Assembly: GCA_029961685.1 (NCBI GenBank)
Contig: JARWKL010000013.1
Location: 24,086,922-24,150,921 of the forward strand
Length of the DNA: 64,000 nucleotides
Direction of reading: 5' to 3'
Source: Aristolochia californica
Taxonomy: Eukaryota > Streptophyta > Magnoliopsida > Piperales > Aristolochiaceae
Under the pieces are notes generated by a model. It was not told the origin of the DNA, did not search any database, and saw only the letters and a list, made by a program, of their open reading frames with translations. Positions 52,879-63,462 of this stretch are shown here, piece by piece (the stretch's first letter is position 1; every line of letters begins with the position of its first letter). The translations under genes were made by a program, and so were the position numbers.

Positions 52879-53317
52879 TGTTGGAAGATAGGGCCCAAGC
52901 CCACACGACCAAGGAAAGCCCACATATCAAAGTGTATAAGAAGATGGGCCCTAGCCCATAAGACCAAGGAAGGCCCATGAATTCAAGAGATATTGAAGAC
53001 GGGTTCAAGGCCCATAGATCAAGGAGAAGACCTATAGGCCCACATACATTGATGGCAGGATGGTAAATAAAGGGTCATCTCATAGAGATGGCATTGATGT
53101 AATTATGTTAAAGTTCTAGGGTTAAAACCCTAAACTCTAAACCCTAAGTTCAAAGGTATTATTGTAATATTGTAGTTTCATAAATTTTTAAATATAGCTT
53201 CAAGGGGAAAGTAAGGAAGAATCAATTCCATAACCCTTACTTTCTCCGGTTTTCTCCCAATGGGTTTTTTTCCTTTTTTCTCCATGACCTAAATTAATGG
53301 AGTCCTGAAAATCAACA
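52879..53317 (+). repeat. 3' LTR of element I
   Basis: 439 bp, TGTTGGAAGATAGGGCCCAA to GGAGTCCTGAAAATCAACA. It holds a 33-bp stretch missing in the 5' copy (AGATCAAGGAGAAGACC...). Confidence 0.93.
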
Positions 53318-53322
53318 ATAAT

Positions 53323-54050
53323 CAATTCCATAACACTGAGTATAACCTTTGGAAACCAGTCGAGTCTTCAGTCGTGCAATTGACCCATCTGGATTATGTT
53401 TGACAATATAAACCCACTTACAGCCAACGGGTTTTTTATCTGTTGGAAGAGGAACTAGTGACCATGTATGATTGTCATTAAGTGCCTTCATTTCTTCATC
53501 CATTGATGCCTTCCACCCTGGATATTGTAGAACCTCCTAATATGACTTTAGAATAGATATAGAGGAAATAGAAGAAAGAAACTGACAACATAAAGGTGAG
53601 AGGCCATCATGAGACACAAAATTTGAAATGGGATGAGAAGTAGAAGGTCTAGAGCATGATCTAGGTTCTTTCCTTATAGCAATAGGACGAATATCACATT
53701 GAGGGCCAAAAATAACTAGTGATGAAGGACTTACCTTTGTTGGATCTATTAACTCGGCAGGTGTGGTGTCGGCCGTTGTATAATCTCTGTATCACGAGGC
53801 ACAACCGATCGAGGGGTACCTGGTACTATGGACAAACCAGGAGGAGATCTATCAGAATAAAATGAGTAGTCTTCAAAAAATGTTACATCCCTGGACAAAA
53901 ATAAACGTTGAAGAGTGGTACTATAACAAACATAACCATTTTGTGTGCGAGAGTATCTCAAGAAGATACACTTGATAGATTTAGGATCAAGTTTGATGTG
54001 TCTAGGAAAGTAATTATGAACAAAACCTTGACATCTAAAGACTTTCAAAG
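53323..54050 (-). pseudogene. copia RT start, linker and integrase C-terminus (element C)
   Basis: Minus: KVFRCQGFVHNYFPRHIKLD, KCIFLRYSRTQNGYVCYS, linker with RPIAIRKEPRSCS-like and SHPISNFVSHDGLSPLCC-like words (stops), then MDEEMKALNDNHTWSLVPLP, KKPVGCKWVYIVKHNPDGS and ARLKTRLVSKGYTQ, joining through element I to EETFSPVTK. Confidence 0.86.
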
Positions 54051-54830
54051 GTAGTGAAAACGGATCATCATTTGGTAATTATCTAGGGTAAGGAGATTTA
54101 TTACTAAGAACGGAAGATGGTAGACGATTTATAAGAAAGCAAGTCGTAAGGACTGCATGAGGCCAATAAAAGTATGAAACTTTAATGACATATTATAAAC
54201 CTCGACCTACCTCAAGAATATGACGATTTTTTCGTTCGGCTACTCAATTTTGTTAAGGAGTGTAGACGTATGATGTTTGATGGATAATGCCATTTTCTTG
54301 ACAAAAAGAGTCAAGGTCTTTGGAAACATATCCTTTGGCATTATAAGACAGGAGAATTTTTATTTTCTGACAAAATTGTGTGAGTACCATAGCATGAAAT
54401 GACTTAAAAATAAATGGTATCTCAGAACGCTCCTTAAATATAAACAACCAAGTTGTGCGAGTGAAATCATCAATAAATGTAATAAAATATTTTGCTTGAG
54501 AAATGTTGGAGGCACTCAAGGGCTCCCGAACATCAATATGAATTAAAGAAAATGGAGTAACACTTTTGACTTCTGGACGAGGAGAGTATGTACTCCTTTG
54601 ATGTTTACACAATTGACAAACCTCACAATGAAATTCTGACCTTACTTTAGGAGAAGGAAACATATACTGAAGAGACTGTGCAGATGGATGTCCCAACCAA
54701 TTGTTCCATAATCGTGTCTCATTTTCGGTAGTGGAAACCATATTCATTTTTGGCACATCCAAATAGTAAAGCCCCCCTTGTTCATGGTCTCCACCAATCA
54801 CCTGCTTTGTTATAAGATCCTAAAAGACAC
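54051..54830 (-). pseudogene. copia integrase and GAG-pre-integrase (element C)
   Basis: 182 codons open (54253-54801): GGDHEQGGLYYLDVPKMNM, NNWLGHPSAQSLQYMFPSPK, the HHCC finger (HCEVCQLCKHQRSTYSP), LIHIDVREPLSA (first Asp), YFITFIDDFTRTTWLFIFKE, KIKILLSYNAKGYVS (second Asp lost) and IIHQTSYVYTP, then a stop before QQNGVAE. The rest to 54051 is in other frames. Confidence 0.87.
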
Positions 54831-55190
54831 ATGAAGTGGGTGAGAAGTTAACAGAGCAATTAAACTATTTTGTCAGCTGACTAACAGATAATAGATTCAA
54901 AGGGAAAGTAAGAACAAAAGGAATATCAGTGAGAGAAAGTGATGGTGTGACAGAAGTGGAACGTTTCCCTTAAACTTTGGTTTGAGAACCGTCAGCTATG
55001 GTAACAAACTTGTGTGAAAGACTCAGAGATAGAGAATGTTATAAATTTTTGTTACCTGTAAGATGCACGGAGGATCCTGAGTCAATTATCCAGAATGAAG
55101 ATGGGGTAGATAGCATACCTGAAATGGTAGTGCTAGCGGTAGTTGGGGAGGAACTAGGAGAAGAACCCAACATTGTTTTCATTTTCTGAA
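54831..55190 (-). pseudogene. copia protease (element C)
   Basis: SSFWIIDSGSSVHLTGNKNL with catalytic Asp in DSGSS, then in another frame FVTIADGSQTKV-like, a stop, ITLSFPLVLTFPLNLLSVSQ and LTK. The catalytic motif is intact but the frame breaks at about 55038. Confidence 0.83.
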
Positions 55191-56217
55191 ATAGATCACA
55201 CTCTTCATTAGTAAAAATTTTCTGTGCTGCTGATTTTGTGGGTTGTTCTTCTTTTGTATCACTTACAAAGGCTTGATTAGCCCTTGTCAATTCTAATTGT
55301 CCATTGGCTTTATAACATATTTTTTTTATAATGGCCATATTGTCCACAGTAACTGCATGCCTTGGAATCCTTGTAATAGCATCGATCTATAGTGTGACCA
55401 AATTTTTTACAATGAGTACATTCTTTCCCATCTGCTCTGCGAGCCCCATTTCTTCCACCTCTTCCTCTGCCTCCTCTATAACCTCTGCCTCGGCCTCGAC
55501 CGTGGTCAGATGATGATCCTCTATGATTGAAATACATAGCGGATGATACTTCATTAGTGGAGGAAGATGTGTCTGGAATACGAAGTAGTGTTGCACATAC
55601 ATCATCAAACTTGGGGACAGCAGAAGCACTCAGAAGTTGACTCTTGGCATTCTCAAGGTGGGGTTAGCATTTGCAATGCAAATAGCATTAATCAAGGTTT
55701 CCTTCTACATGTCTTGGATAGAAATATTTGTGGTTGAAAGCTGAGCTAACCTCCACTCTTGAAGAAAACCTCTTAAGCGGCCCAAGTACTCATGGATATT
55801 TTTTCCTTGTTTAGTGTTCAACATTCATTGGAGAATGTCAAATGGTTTATGTAGAGTATCTGTGCAAAAGTATAGTTTAACACATGTCTCCCAAATTTGT
55901 TTAGTAGTGTCAAGATGAATGACATTGTTGGAGACATGTTCTTCCATGCTATTGATTAGCCAACTAATCACCAAAGTATCATTTTTCAACCATTTGTTAT
56001 GAAAAATATCATCTTCATCAATAGGTAGTCCTCGGGTGGTGAGGTGACCAAGTAGGTCTTTTGTTATAAGGAACCTCCGAATTGATGTGGTCCAACTCCT
56101 AAAATTTGATACCCCACGTAAGGGTATGGTGGTAATTCTGAGTATATCACTTTTGATATTCATATTCTCGTTAGCCATGATAGACCCTTCTTCAAAAAAT
56201 TCTAATAATAACACCAA
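55191..56217 (-). pseudogene. copia Gag (element C)
   Basis: Start near 56178 (MANENMNIKSDILRI) with RITTIPLRGVSNFRSWTTSI, LTTRGLPIDEDDIFHNKWLK, LINSMEEHVSNNVIHLDTTK and IWETCVKLYF. A stop near 55824, then the Arg/Gly-rich region YNHRG..GRGRGYRGGRGRG and two CCHC knuckles (CTHCKKFGHTIDRC and CSYCGQYGHYKKNM, the second losing its last residues). The Gag-PR linker holds TKEEQPTKSAAQKIFTNEE. Confidence 0.87.
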
Positions 56218-56658
56218 GTAGTACTCTTCAAAAAACTCAATGTATGGGAAATTTTAGCATTGATGCTAAATTATTATTTTGATTTTTTCCCTCTAATACC
56301 ACTCATAAGAGACTCAATAACAATCTTCTATATCAGGGGACTCTTGTTCCCACGAAAACAAATTCTAACAATCTCATAATGGACTGGTCTCGGTTAATAG
56401 AATTTCCAAACTGACAAAACTGTTTTGATAGCTTCTTCTAGATAGAGAGGCATGCATATCCATAGTATAATAAGATGAAAACATTCACATACTCATCTTT
56501 AAATCATCTTCTAAATTCAGACACTAGTAACATGAAGAAAACAAATTTAAGCAGTTATCTCACGACATGTGATCTTCCTTCATAAAAGAGCCTTCTTTGA
56601 GTGGTGTTGATCATCACTTCTTTAAAACTTTCCTTTGACGAGAGATCCTAAATTTAAT
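56218..56658 (-). other. untranslated leader of copia C
   Basis: About 440 bp without ORF, homologous to 5722-6189 of copia E (shared word TTGAGTCTCTTATGAGTGGT with small changes). Confidence 0.7.
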
Positions 56659-56670
56659 GCTCTGATACCA
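56659..56670 (-). other. primer binding site, copia C
   Basis: Minus TGGTATCAGAGC directly abutting the LTR at 56671; exact tRNA-Met primer site. Confidence 0.92.
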
Positions 56671-57212
56671 TGTTGAATTTAGGATCCCTTTTCCAATATT
56701 CCGAGCAAGAGAAAGAATAAAGAAAATGAAGAAAAGGGAAGAAGAGCTCTCGAGTAGAGAGAAGAAAAATGAAAAAAGAAAAAGAGGTATGCGCCAAGCA
56801 CAAAGAGAGGGAGAGATTAACTCAAGAAGGAGATGTGTAACTTGATTAATTCCGAATTACAACACCTCTATTTATAGTAGAGGAAGATATAGATTCCTTA
56901 TACAATTAACATTTCAATCTCCTAATTACATTCCAACTCTAACTCTCTAAGATATCTATTCAAAACAATCTATTAGAACACTAATATGAGTTGAACTAGA
57001 ACTCTTTCTTTAATCACGTGAATATAATGGAGAAGGCCAACAAGTGGGATATTTGTGGGTCCACTTGATCTTCAAGTCTTCTAACTCATTTCAGCTTCTG
57101 CTTTTTAATTCCTTAACTCGTGCTAGCTTGTGTGAGGACTTTTCTTGGTGTCCCACATCCTCATGGTGGGTCCCACTAGCTCAAGCACCATGGAGGGTCC
57201 CACATTGTAACA
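56671..57212 (-). repeat. 5' LTR of copia C
   Basis: 542 bp; pairs with 37376-37962. Contains CTCTATTTATAGTAG near 56870 (TATA from the minus side). Confidence 0.92.
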
Positions 57213-57239
57213 CACCTTACACAAAGTCAGTACGCATAT

Positions 57240-57565
57240 CGAAATATACACTCTATTAAGTTTGGGGATTTCACACTTGTATTTCGGTTGTCCTAGTTTT
57301 CACCTGGTATTTGGGGGCGTCGTCATTAATGTGATTGACCACCTAGTGTTGCGGGAGAGATAGGTTAGAGAAAAACACTTGAATGTGTGCAATTTCTCTT
57401 GTGAACTATTGTCATCATAGTGAATTATTGCAATAGGGGAAGAATGGGACGTAGTCTCACCTTGAGGTGAACCTGTATAAATATTGTGTTCATGCATGAT
57501 AATTTCTTCTTCTGTGATTATTATTGATCTCGATAGTATTGAATTAGGGTGTTTAATTCCTAACA
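57240..57565 (+). repeat. truncated LTR of the Tnt1-like G/K family
   Basis: Blocks AGAGAAAAACACTTGAATGT, GTAGTCTCACCTTGAGGTGA and the end GTGTTTAATTCCTAACA match 11825-12222. The LTR start is missing. 57566-57880 downstream holds no recognisable feature. Confidence 0.75.
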
Positions 57566-57885
57566 TGCCCTTACTCGGAGAGATCCTTCTCCTTGAGAGA
57601 TCCAAGCTTCCACTTCTTTAGTAGCACAATATGAAGTGATTGAAGGAGTTTGACTAATATGAATACAAGGATAGGATGGAAAGAGATGTGAAATTTCAAA
57701 GGCTAAGGCTCACTCTTTCACTCTAAATCACTTTTTGAGAGTTTTGTAACATCGAGAGTAAAGGCTTGAAGTATTTTCCAATTTAAAGCTTATTAACTTC
57801 TATATACATAGTTTGGTAGGGTATTTATAACTACCCCAACTCAAACTAGCCATTTGTTTGCCTGTTTGCAAAAGTCAATGCTTTG

Positions 57886-58254
57886 TATAGAATTTAGGAT
57901 CTCATGAAAGGAACTTTAGATCAACAAGAAAGAAGAAGAAGAAGAAGAGAGAAGGAGAAGAAAAGAAGAAGAACGTGGAAGAAGAGAGTTTGGATTAAGA
58001 AAGAAGAGGGTTGCGTCAAAATGAAAAATGAGGGTTGGACGAATTTGTGGAAAGAGAGAAGAGTGCTTCAATGCCCTACCTCTTAGCCAATGCCTTTATT
58101 TATAGTTTTACAATGCCCTTAGGGCTACAACTTGATAAAACAAAAGACATAAAAGGAACACATATTTATACTTCTATGTCATCTTTATGGAAAGTACCAT
58201 ATTTTACACATATGCCACTCCTTTGACGTGTGGGCTTGAACCCATCTTCCAATA
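57886..58254 (-). repeat. 3' LTR of copia R
   Basis: 369 bp; minus strand starts TATTGGAAGATGGG (relatives TGTTGGAAGAT) and ends CCTAAATTCTATA. (GAA)n tract near 57930-57960. PPT complement CTTCCCCTCAAGCTGG follows. Confidence 0.93.
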
Positions 58255-58261
58255 CTTCCCC

Positions 58262-59158
58262 TCAAGCTGGAGGAGAAAAAACATCATAAATACCCAACTT
58301 GCCACATATAAACGATAGGATTTTAGATGTGACAGGTTTAGTGAGAATATCAGCTACTTGCACTTGAGATGACACATGTTTGAGAGAGATTATTCCTGCT
58401 TGAAACTTCTCTGGTATAAAATGACAATCCACCTCAATATGTTTAGTTCTTTCATGAAAAACTGGATTTGAAGTGATATGAATGGCTGCTTGATTATCAC
58501 AATGCATATTCATGGACCCCTTTTTATAAAAACCTAGTTCGATAAGAAGGGTCCTGATCCATAAAAGTTCACTAACAGTATGGGCCATAGCTCTGTATTC
58601 TGCTTCGGCGCTAGATCTTGCAACTATATTTTGCTTCTTACTTTTCCATGTAACCAAGTTTCCCCCAACCAGAGTACAATATCCTAAAGTAGATTTTCTA
58701 TTATCAGGAGATCCAGCCCAATCTACATTTGGGAAGCCTTCTATGTTGAAGTGCCCATGTTTTTTATACAGCAATCCTCTTCCTGGAGCTCCTTTTAGAT
58801 AATGTAATATTCTCTCTAAAGCCTGCCAGTGGGTAATTTGTGGTTTGTGCATGAATTGACTCACCACACTTACAACATACGATATGTTTGACCTAGTTAC
58901 CGTGAGATAAATTAGTTTTCCCACGAGCCTTTGATGTTTTCCAATATCAATATCTTCTTCATTTGTGGCACATAATTTTACATTTGTATCCATAGGTGGT
59001 CTACAACCCTTCATTCCTGTTTCTTCAAGGAGATCCAAGACATATTTCCTTTGAGACAATATTATCCTATGTTTGGATTGAAGAACTTCTATACCCAAAA
59101 AATATTTAAGCATACCAAGGTATTTAGTCTTGAATTCCTGACATATCATCTGCTTCAC
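58262..59158 (-). pseudogene. copia RT end and RNase H (element R)
   Basis: 298 codons open, to the natural stop: CQEFKTKYLGMLKYFLGIEV, RKYVLDLLEETGMKGCRPPM, RLVGKLIYLTVTRSNISYVV, LERILHYLKGAPGRGLLYKK, GFPNVDWAGSPDNRKSTLGY, KQNIVARSSAEAEYRAMAHT, MHCDNQAAIHITSNPVFHER and QVADILTKPVTSKILSFICG. The RNase H acidic residues (D of VDWAG, E of AEAEY, D of CDNQ) are all there. Only a stop at 59160 separates it from RT. The tail ends KLGIYDVFSPPA at the PPT. Confidence 0.92.
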
Positions 59159-59161
59159 CTC

Positions 59162-59762
59162 TTATATGCTCAAAGCATCATCACCGGTTAAGATAATATC
59201 ATCCACGTATATGGCCAATAATATTTTTCCTTTGACCGTATCTTTATAATATACGGAATTATCAACTGAGCACCGATGAAAACCAAACCATAGGAGTGTT
59301 TGACTAAATTTATCAAACCAAGCCCGAGGGGACTGCTTAAGCCCATATGAAAACTTTTTTAACCGGCATACTGACTCCCCCTCAACCACATAACCAGGTG
59401 GTTGAACCACATAAATTTCTTCACTGATATCACCATTTAAAAAAGCATTTTTAACATCCAACTGATAGACGGGCCATGAGGAGTTAGCAGCAATAGATAA
59501 GATGATGCATACCAAATTCAATTTTGCAACAGTAGAGAAGGTCTCCTCATAATCTATCCCATAGCACTGCGTATAGCCCTTAGCAACCAGTCGAGCTTTA
59601 AGATGAGCAACCGATCCATCCAGATTATGTTTCACCGAAAAAACCCATTGACAACCAACCGGTCTTTTACCTTTCGGGAGTGATGTTAAGTACCAGGTTT
59701 GGTTTTCGTATAAGGCGTGCATTTCTTCATCCATAACCGCCTTCCATCCTGGATGTCTCAGA
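59162..59762 (-). pseudogene. copia reverse transcriptase (element R)
   Basis: 190 codons open: MDEEMHALYENQTWYLTSLP, KRPVGCQWVFSVKHNLDGSV, LKARLVAKGYTQCYGIDYEE, TFSTVAKLNLVCIILSIAAN, VYQLDVKNAFLNGDISEEIY, QPPGYVVEGESVCRLKKFSY, GLKQSPRAWFDKFSQTLL and the catalytic AIYVDDIILTGDD. A stop after DALSI separates it from the connection domain; another precedes the start at 59765. Confidence 0.92.
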
Positions 59763-59767
59763 GCCTC

Positions 59768-60740
59768 CTAATATGACTGTGGAACGGAAGTAGAAGAAAG
59801 GGATGCAAGAAACTGAAAACACTTGGAAAACAAGCGATGGTGAGACATAAAATTTGAGATAGGATGCGATGTAGTACATGAGCGACGTTCTTTTCTTAAA
59901 GCAATAGGCCGAGTATCAAATTCAGGCCCATACATAGGAGCAAAAGGACATACCTCGGGTGGATCCGACAACTCCATAGGTGAAGGTACGACCGGTGCAT
60001 CACCTTTTTGGGTGCAAGAGTATCCCAAAAAAATGCACTTCATAGACCGAGGATCAAGTTTATTTTTATGTGGAGATGTAACATGAACAAAACACGTACA
60101 TCCAAACACTTTTAAAGGAAGAGAAAAATGATCTTCACCATTAAATAACACAGAGTAAGGAGTTTTATGATGAAGGTAACCTATTAATGAGAAAGCATGT
60201 TGTAAGTATAGCATGAGGCCAATAGAAATAGGGTACCTTCATGGAGTAGAGGGGGCCCCGAGCAACTTCAAGAAGATGACGATTCTTCCTTTCAGCAACA
60301 CCATTTTGTTGAGGAGTATAGGCACATGATGTTTGATGAATAAACCCATTACTCTCACAAAATGATTTGAAGTCATGAGACATGTATTCCTTAGCATTAT
60401 CAGATCTAAGGGTTTGAATTTTCTTCCCAAATTGTGTCAAGACCATAACATGAAAATTTTGAAACAAAGGAAGAATATCGGAACGCTCTTTAAATAGATA
60501 TAACCAAGTCACTTGATTAAAATCATCAACAAAAATGACAAAATATTTAACTTGGGAAATATTTGAGACACATAAAGGGCCCCATACATCAGAATGTATT
60601 AGCTCAAACGGAGCAGTACTTGTAGTTGTAAGACGAGGAGAATATGTACTCCTGACATGTTTACTTAATTGACAAACTTCACAACTGAAATTAGAAAGTC
60701 CTTTTAAAGATGGAACCAAAGAACGAAGTGAAGGGGTAGA
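59768..60740 (-). pseudogene. copia integrase and linker (element R)
   Basis: FSCEVCQLSKHVRSTYSPRL (finger), FELIHSDVWGPLCV (Asp), KYFVIFVDDFNQVTWLYLFK, IQTLRSDNAKEYMSHDFKSF (Asp), TPQQNGVAERKNRHLLEVAR (Glu): DDE triad intact. A small deletion after NRLPSS shifts frame to HHKTPYSVLFNGEDHFSLPL. The ORF then runs on to SCTQKGDAPVVPSPMELSDP, where the block GYVCYN...RDVTFFED of Q is deleted. Linker EFDTRPIALRKERRSC. A stop at 60720 separates the H of the finger. Confidence 0.9.
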
Positions 60741-61200
60741 CGGATGACCAAGTCAGTTGTGCCAAAGTTGGGCCTTAGATGTAGTGGACGATAATGCAAC
60801 TAATGGTGGAAGAGTGAAGTAGTACAAACCCCCCTTTTCATGGCCGCCACCAATCACCCGCTTCGTAGTGAGATCCTGAAAGACATAAGAAGACGGTGAG
60901 AAGGTGATAGAGCAACTTAATTGTTTGGTCAATTGGCTAACCGAGATCAAATTTAAAGGAAATTGAGGAACAAACAAAACATCTTGAAGGCGAATAGATG
61001 AAGTAAGAGAGGATGAACCTTTGCCAAGGACCTTGGTTTGGGTACCATCAGTAATAGTAATGAATTTATGAGGACAACAAGGAGATAAGGACTGCAACAA
61101 GTGTTTGTTACCTGATAGATTTTCAGAGGCCCTGGAGTCGATGATCAAGAGGAAGAGGAAGAAGAGGAAGAAAGCATACCTGAGGCAATAGTAGTGGCAG
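60741..61200 (-). pseudogene. copia protease and GAG-pre-integrase (element R)
   Basis: 131 codons: IIDSRASENLSGNKHLLQSL (relatives DSGASEHL; the Gly of the active-site DSG is Arg, probably inactivating), HKFITITDGTQTKVLGKGSS, QDVLFVPQFPLNLISVSQLT, KQLSCSITFSPSSYVFQDLT, TKRVIGGGHEKGGLYYFTLP. Frameshift just before IIDS. Confidence 0.9.
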
Positions 61201-62110
61201 TAGTAGATGATGAGGGAATAGAGGATTCCATGAAGGACTTCATTTTCTGAAATGCAGCATAGTCCTTAGCTTTAAGAGTCACATTTCCGGATGATGATTT
61301 AGCATTATCTTCATTTTTCTCAACGTTAACCGAGATTGGGTTAGCTGTGGCCCAATCAGGCTTGCCATGAATTTTCTAGCATGATGCCAGAAGGTGGTTC
61401 TGACGGCCACAATAAGTGCAAAGTTGAGGCTCAGTACGAAAAGAATTCTGACCCGTTCTACCATCTCTATTTTCAGCCCCTCTCATAGTCCGACCCCCTC
61501 TCATATTTCTGCCCCATCCTCGGGATGAGAAAGATGTTCCCCAATTGCCAGAGAACATCGCCTATGGAGCATCAATAGGAGAAGGAGGGGATGGATCCGG
61601 TATCCGAATTAATGTAGCACTAATATCATTGAAGGATGGAAGAGCAGAAGAACTTAGAAGCTGAGTTTTGGCCACCTCAAGGTATGGTTTAATATTCGAT
61701 AAGCGAATGGCTGCTGCCAAAGCTTCTCTTTGTCGTTCAGTGGAATATGGTTGAGCTAGTTTCCATTCTTGAAGAAGACCTCGAAATTGTGCCAAAAATT
61801 CGTGAATATTATCTCCATGTTTCGTAAGCAGCATGTTTTGTAATACATCATATATTTTTTGTAATGAAGCAGTGCTTGAGTAAAGCTTGGCACAAGTGTC
61901 CCATATGTTCTTGGCGGTTTCCAAGTGAACCACATTGTTGACCACCTGCTCTTCCATGCTATTAATGAGCCAACTTATCACCATGTTATCATGCATCTTC
62001 TTCATCAATTGGAGGAGGAAAGTTAACAACGTGGCTCAAGAGGTCATGAGTAATAAGAACCCTTCGAACCGATTGTGACCAGCTCATGTAATTGGAGAAA
62101 CCTCTAAGTG
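61201..62110 (-). pseudogene. copia Gag (element R)
   Basis: From the start: RIPTIPLRGFSNYMSWSQSV (near 62060-62120), a deletion and frame change, then 155 open codons: NMVISWLINSMEEQVVNNVV, HLETAKNIWDTCAKLYSSTA, FLAQFRGLLQEWKLAQPYST, SNIKPYLEVAKTQLLSSSAL. A stop after SPIDAP, then the basic region SSRGWGRNMRGGRTMRGAEN and the knuckle CTYCGRQNHLLASC (C-x2-C-x4-H-x4-C complete). Confidence 0.9.
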
Positions 62111-63054
62111 GAATTGTAGGAATACGGAGTATATCACTCTTATTACTATTGTATCCAATTTCCATGATGAGGCAAGTAAAATATGGAGGTCAAGGGAAAA
62201 AGGTCTTCTTCAAAGAACAATTACTCAATGTAATTTGAAGAACCCGTAGACCAAATCAATCACCAACAAAAGAGAACAAGAACCAATTTCTTTCACAAGG
62301 GCAAGCACCAAATTATAAAAAAATTGTGCCTTTAGAAAGTGATAATAACATCCAGCTATCACTCAACTTCTCTTGTATTCATAAGAACAAAGAAAAGAAA
62401 GTAGATGCAACCGATTAGGCCTTAATCCAAACTCCAACACAAACGAGCAATAGACAAAAATTTAGAGAAGATTTAATGACAAACCAAAACACTTGGAAGA
62501 GATTTATCTTCAGCTCATGGGAGACTTCAACGTAAAAAAAAATTCAATTGTTGAAGTTAAAAAAAAAGGGAACTACAAAGGGTAAATGACTGCTGGAATT
62601 TCATAAAATATATAATGGGCATCCAACAACATAACACAAACCCATGAGAAACCTTAAGTAGGAGAAGATACAACAACATGTGTTGGAATTCTACCTCAAA
62701 TGAGATGGATCCAAATTACATAAAGGTAATTGAATTTCACCCATCAATCTTTATAAGATGCAAACAACAAATGATCTTGATCACTCTTATAATTGATTTA
62801 CAAGGAGTCAAGATTATGACATCAATTTATTCATAAAAATAAATCTTTACAACATATAAAGATTTATCTTGACTTGATGTGACTCAAAATTCAAGAAGTA
62901 AAGAAAAACAGTAAAAAGGAGTATGTAAATAAGAAAAGGAAACAAAAAAAATATAAATAAGAAGAGTATGAACTTATCTCTTCATGACTGAACTCCTTTT
63001 ACAACTTCTTGAACAAATTTCATAATAACTCCATGAAAAGATCCTAAACTCCTT
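62111..63054 (-). other. untranslated leader of copia R
   Basis: About 940 bp, no ORF, homologous to the leader of Q (22706-23578). Confidence 0.75.
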
Positions 63055-63066
63055 GCTCTGATACCA
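63055..63066 (-). other. primer binding site, copia R
   Basis: Minus TGGTATCAGAGC, exact tRNA-Met primer site abutting the LTR at 63067. Confidence 0.93.
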
Positions 63067-63457
63067 TGTGGAATTTAGGATCTCATGAAAGGAACTTTAG
63101 ATTGACAAGAAAGAAGAAGAAGAAGAAGAGAGAAGGAGAAGAAAAGAAGAAGAACGTGGAAGGAGAGAGTTTGGATTAAGGACGAAGAGGGTTGCGTCAA
63201 AAAGAAAAATGAGTGCTAGACGAATTTGTGGAAAGAGAGGAGAGTGTTTCAATGCCCTACCTCTTAGCCAATGCCTTCATTTATAGTTTTACAATGCTCT
63301 GAGGGCTACAACTTGATAAAACAAAAGACATAAAAGGAACACATATTTACACTTCTATGCCATCTTTATGGAAAGTACCAAATTTTACACATATGCCACT
63401 CCTTTGACATGTGGGCTTCTTGTCTTGAGCTCGTGGGCTTGAGCCCATCTTCCAATA
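63067..63457 (-). repeat. 5' LTR of copia R
   Basis: 391 bp; pairs with 57886-58254 and is longer by about 22 bp (CTTCTTGTCTTGAGCTCGTG, near 63416), deleted from the 3' copy. Many single-base differences between the two copies, so the insertion is not recent. Confidence 0.94.
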
Positions 63458-63462
63458 CTTTG

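Larger units (their letters stand above)
49715..53317 (+). mobile_element. non-autonomous LTR element I (I/J/L/N family)
   Basis: 3,603 bp, LTRs 49715-50120 and 52879-53317, PBS TGGTATTATAGC at 50121, PPT CTTGAGGGGGAG (52868-52878), TSD ATAAT (49710-49714, 53318-53322). Inserted in copia C. The interior has no gag-pol. It has a T-rich leader, a GC-rich zone with unassigned ORFs (50400-51640), a GACTCGG-rich zone (51690-51900), a tandem array (52130-52600) and a PPT-like motif (52767-52789) about 100 bp before the real one. Confidence 0.94.
37376..57212 (-). mobile_element. Ty1/copia element C, host of the deep nest
   Basis: Minus-strand copia with LTRs 37376-37962 and 56671-57212. Its body is in three pieces: 37963-38904, 49353-49714 and 53318-56670. 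They are separated by B (TSD TGAAA) and I (TSD ATAAT), and the coding words join correctly across both. Without insertions it is about 5.8 kb. No TSD is visible around C itself (left ATAAC, right CACCT), so its ends may have been rearranged. Inactive through stops. Confidence 0.92.
57886..63457 (-). mobile_element. Ty1/copia element R, structurally complete
   Basis: 5,572 bp, LTRs 57886-58254 and 63067-63457, TSD CTTTG (57881-57885, 63458-63462). PBS, all copia domains and PPT present. RNase H and RT are long and open; gag, PR and IN are split by stops and small deletions. Closest relative is Q. It is the best preserved element in the window. Confidence 0.95.

Noticed and set aside
57566..57880. 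Possible host gene between two retroelements
   Set aside because: No ORF, splice-like structure or recognisable protein words in either strand.
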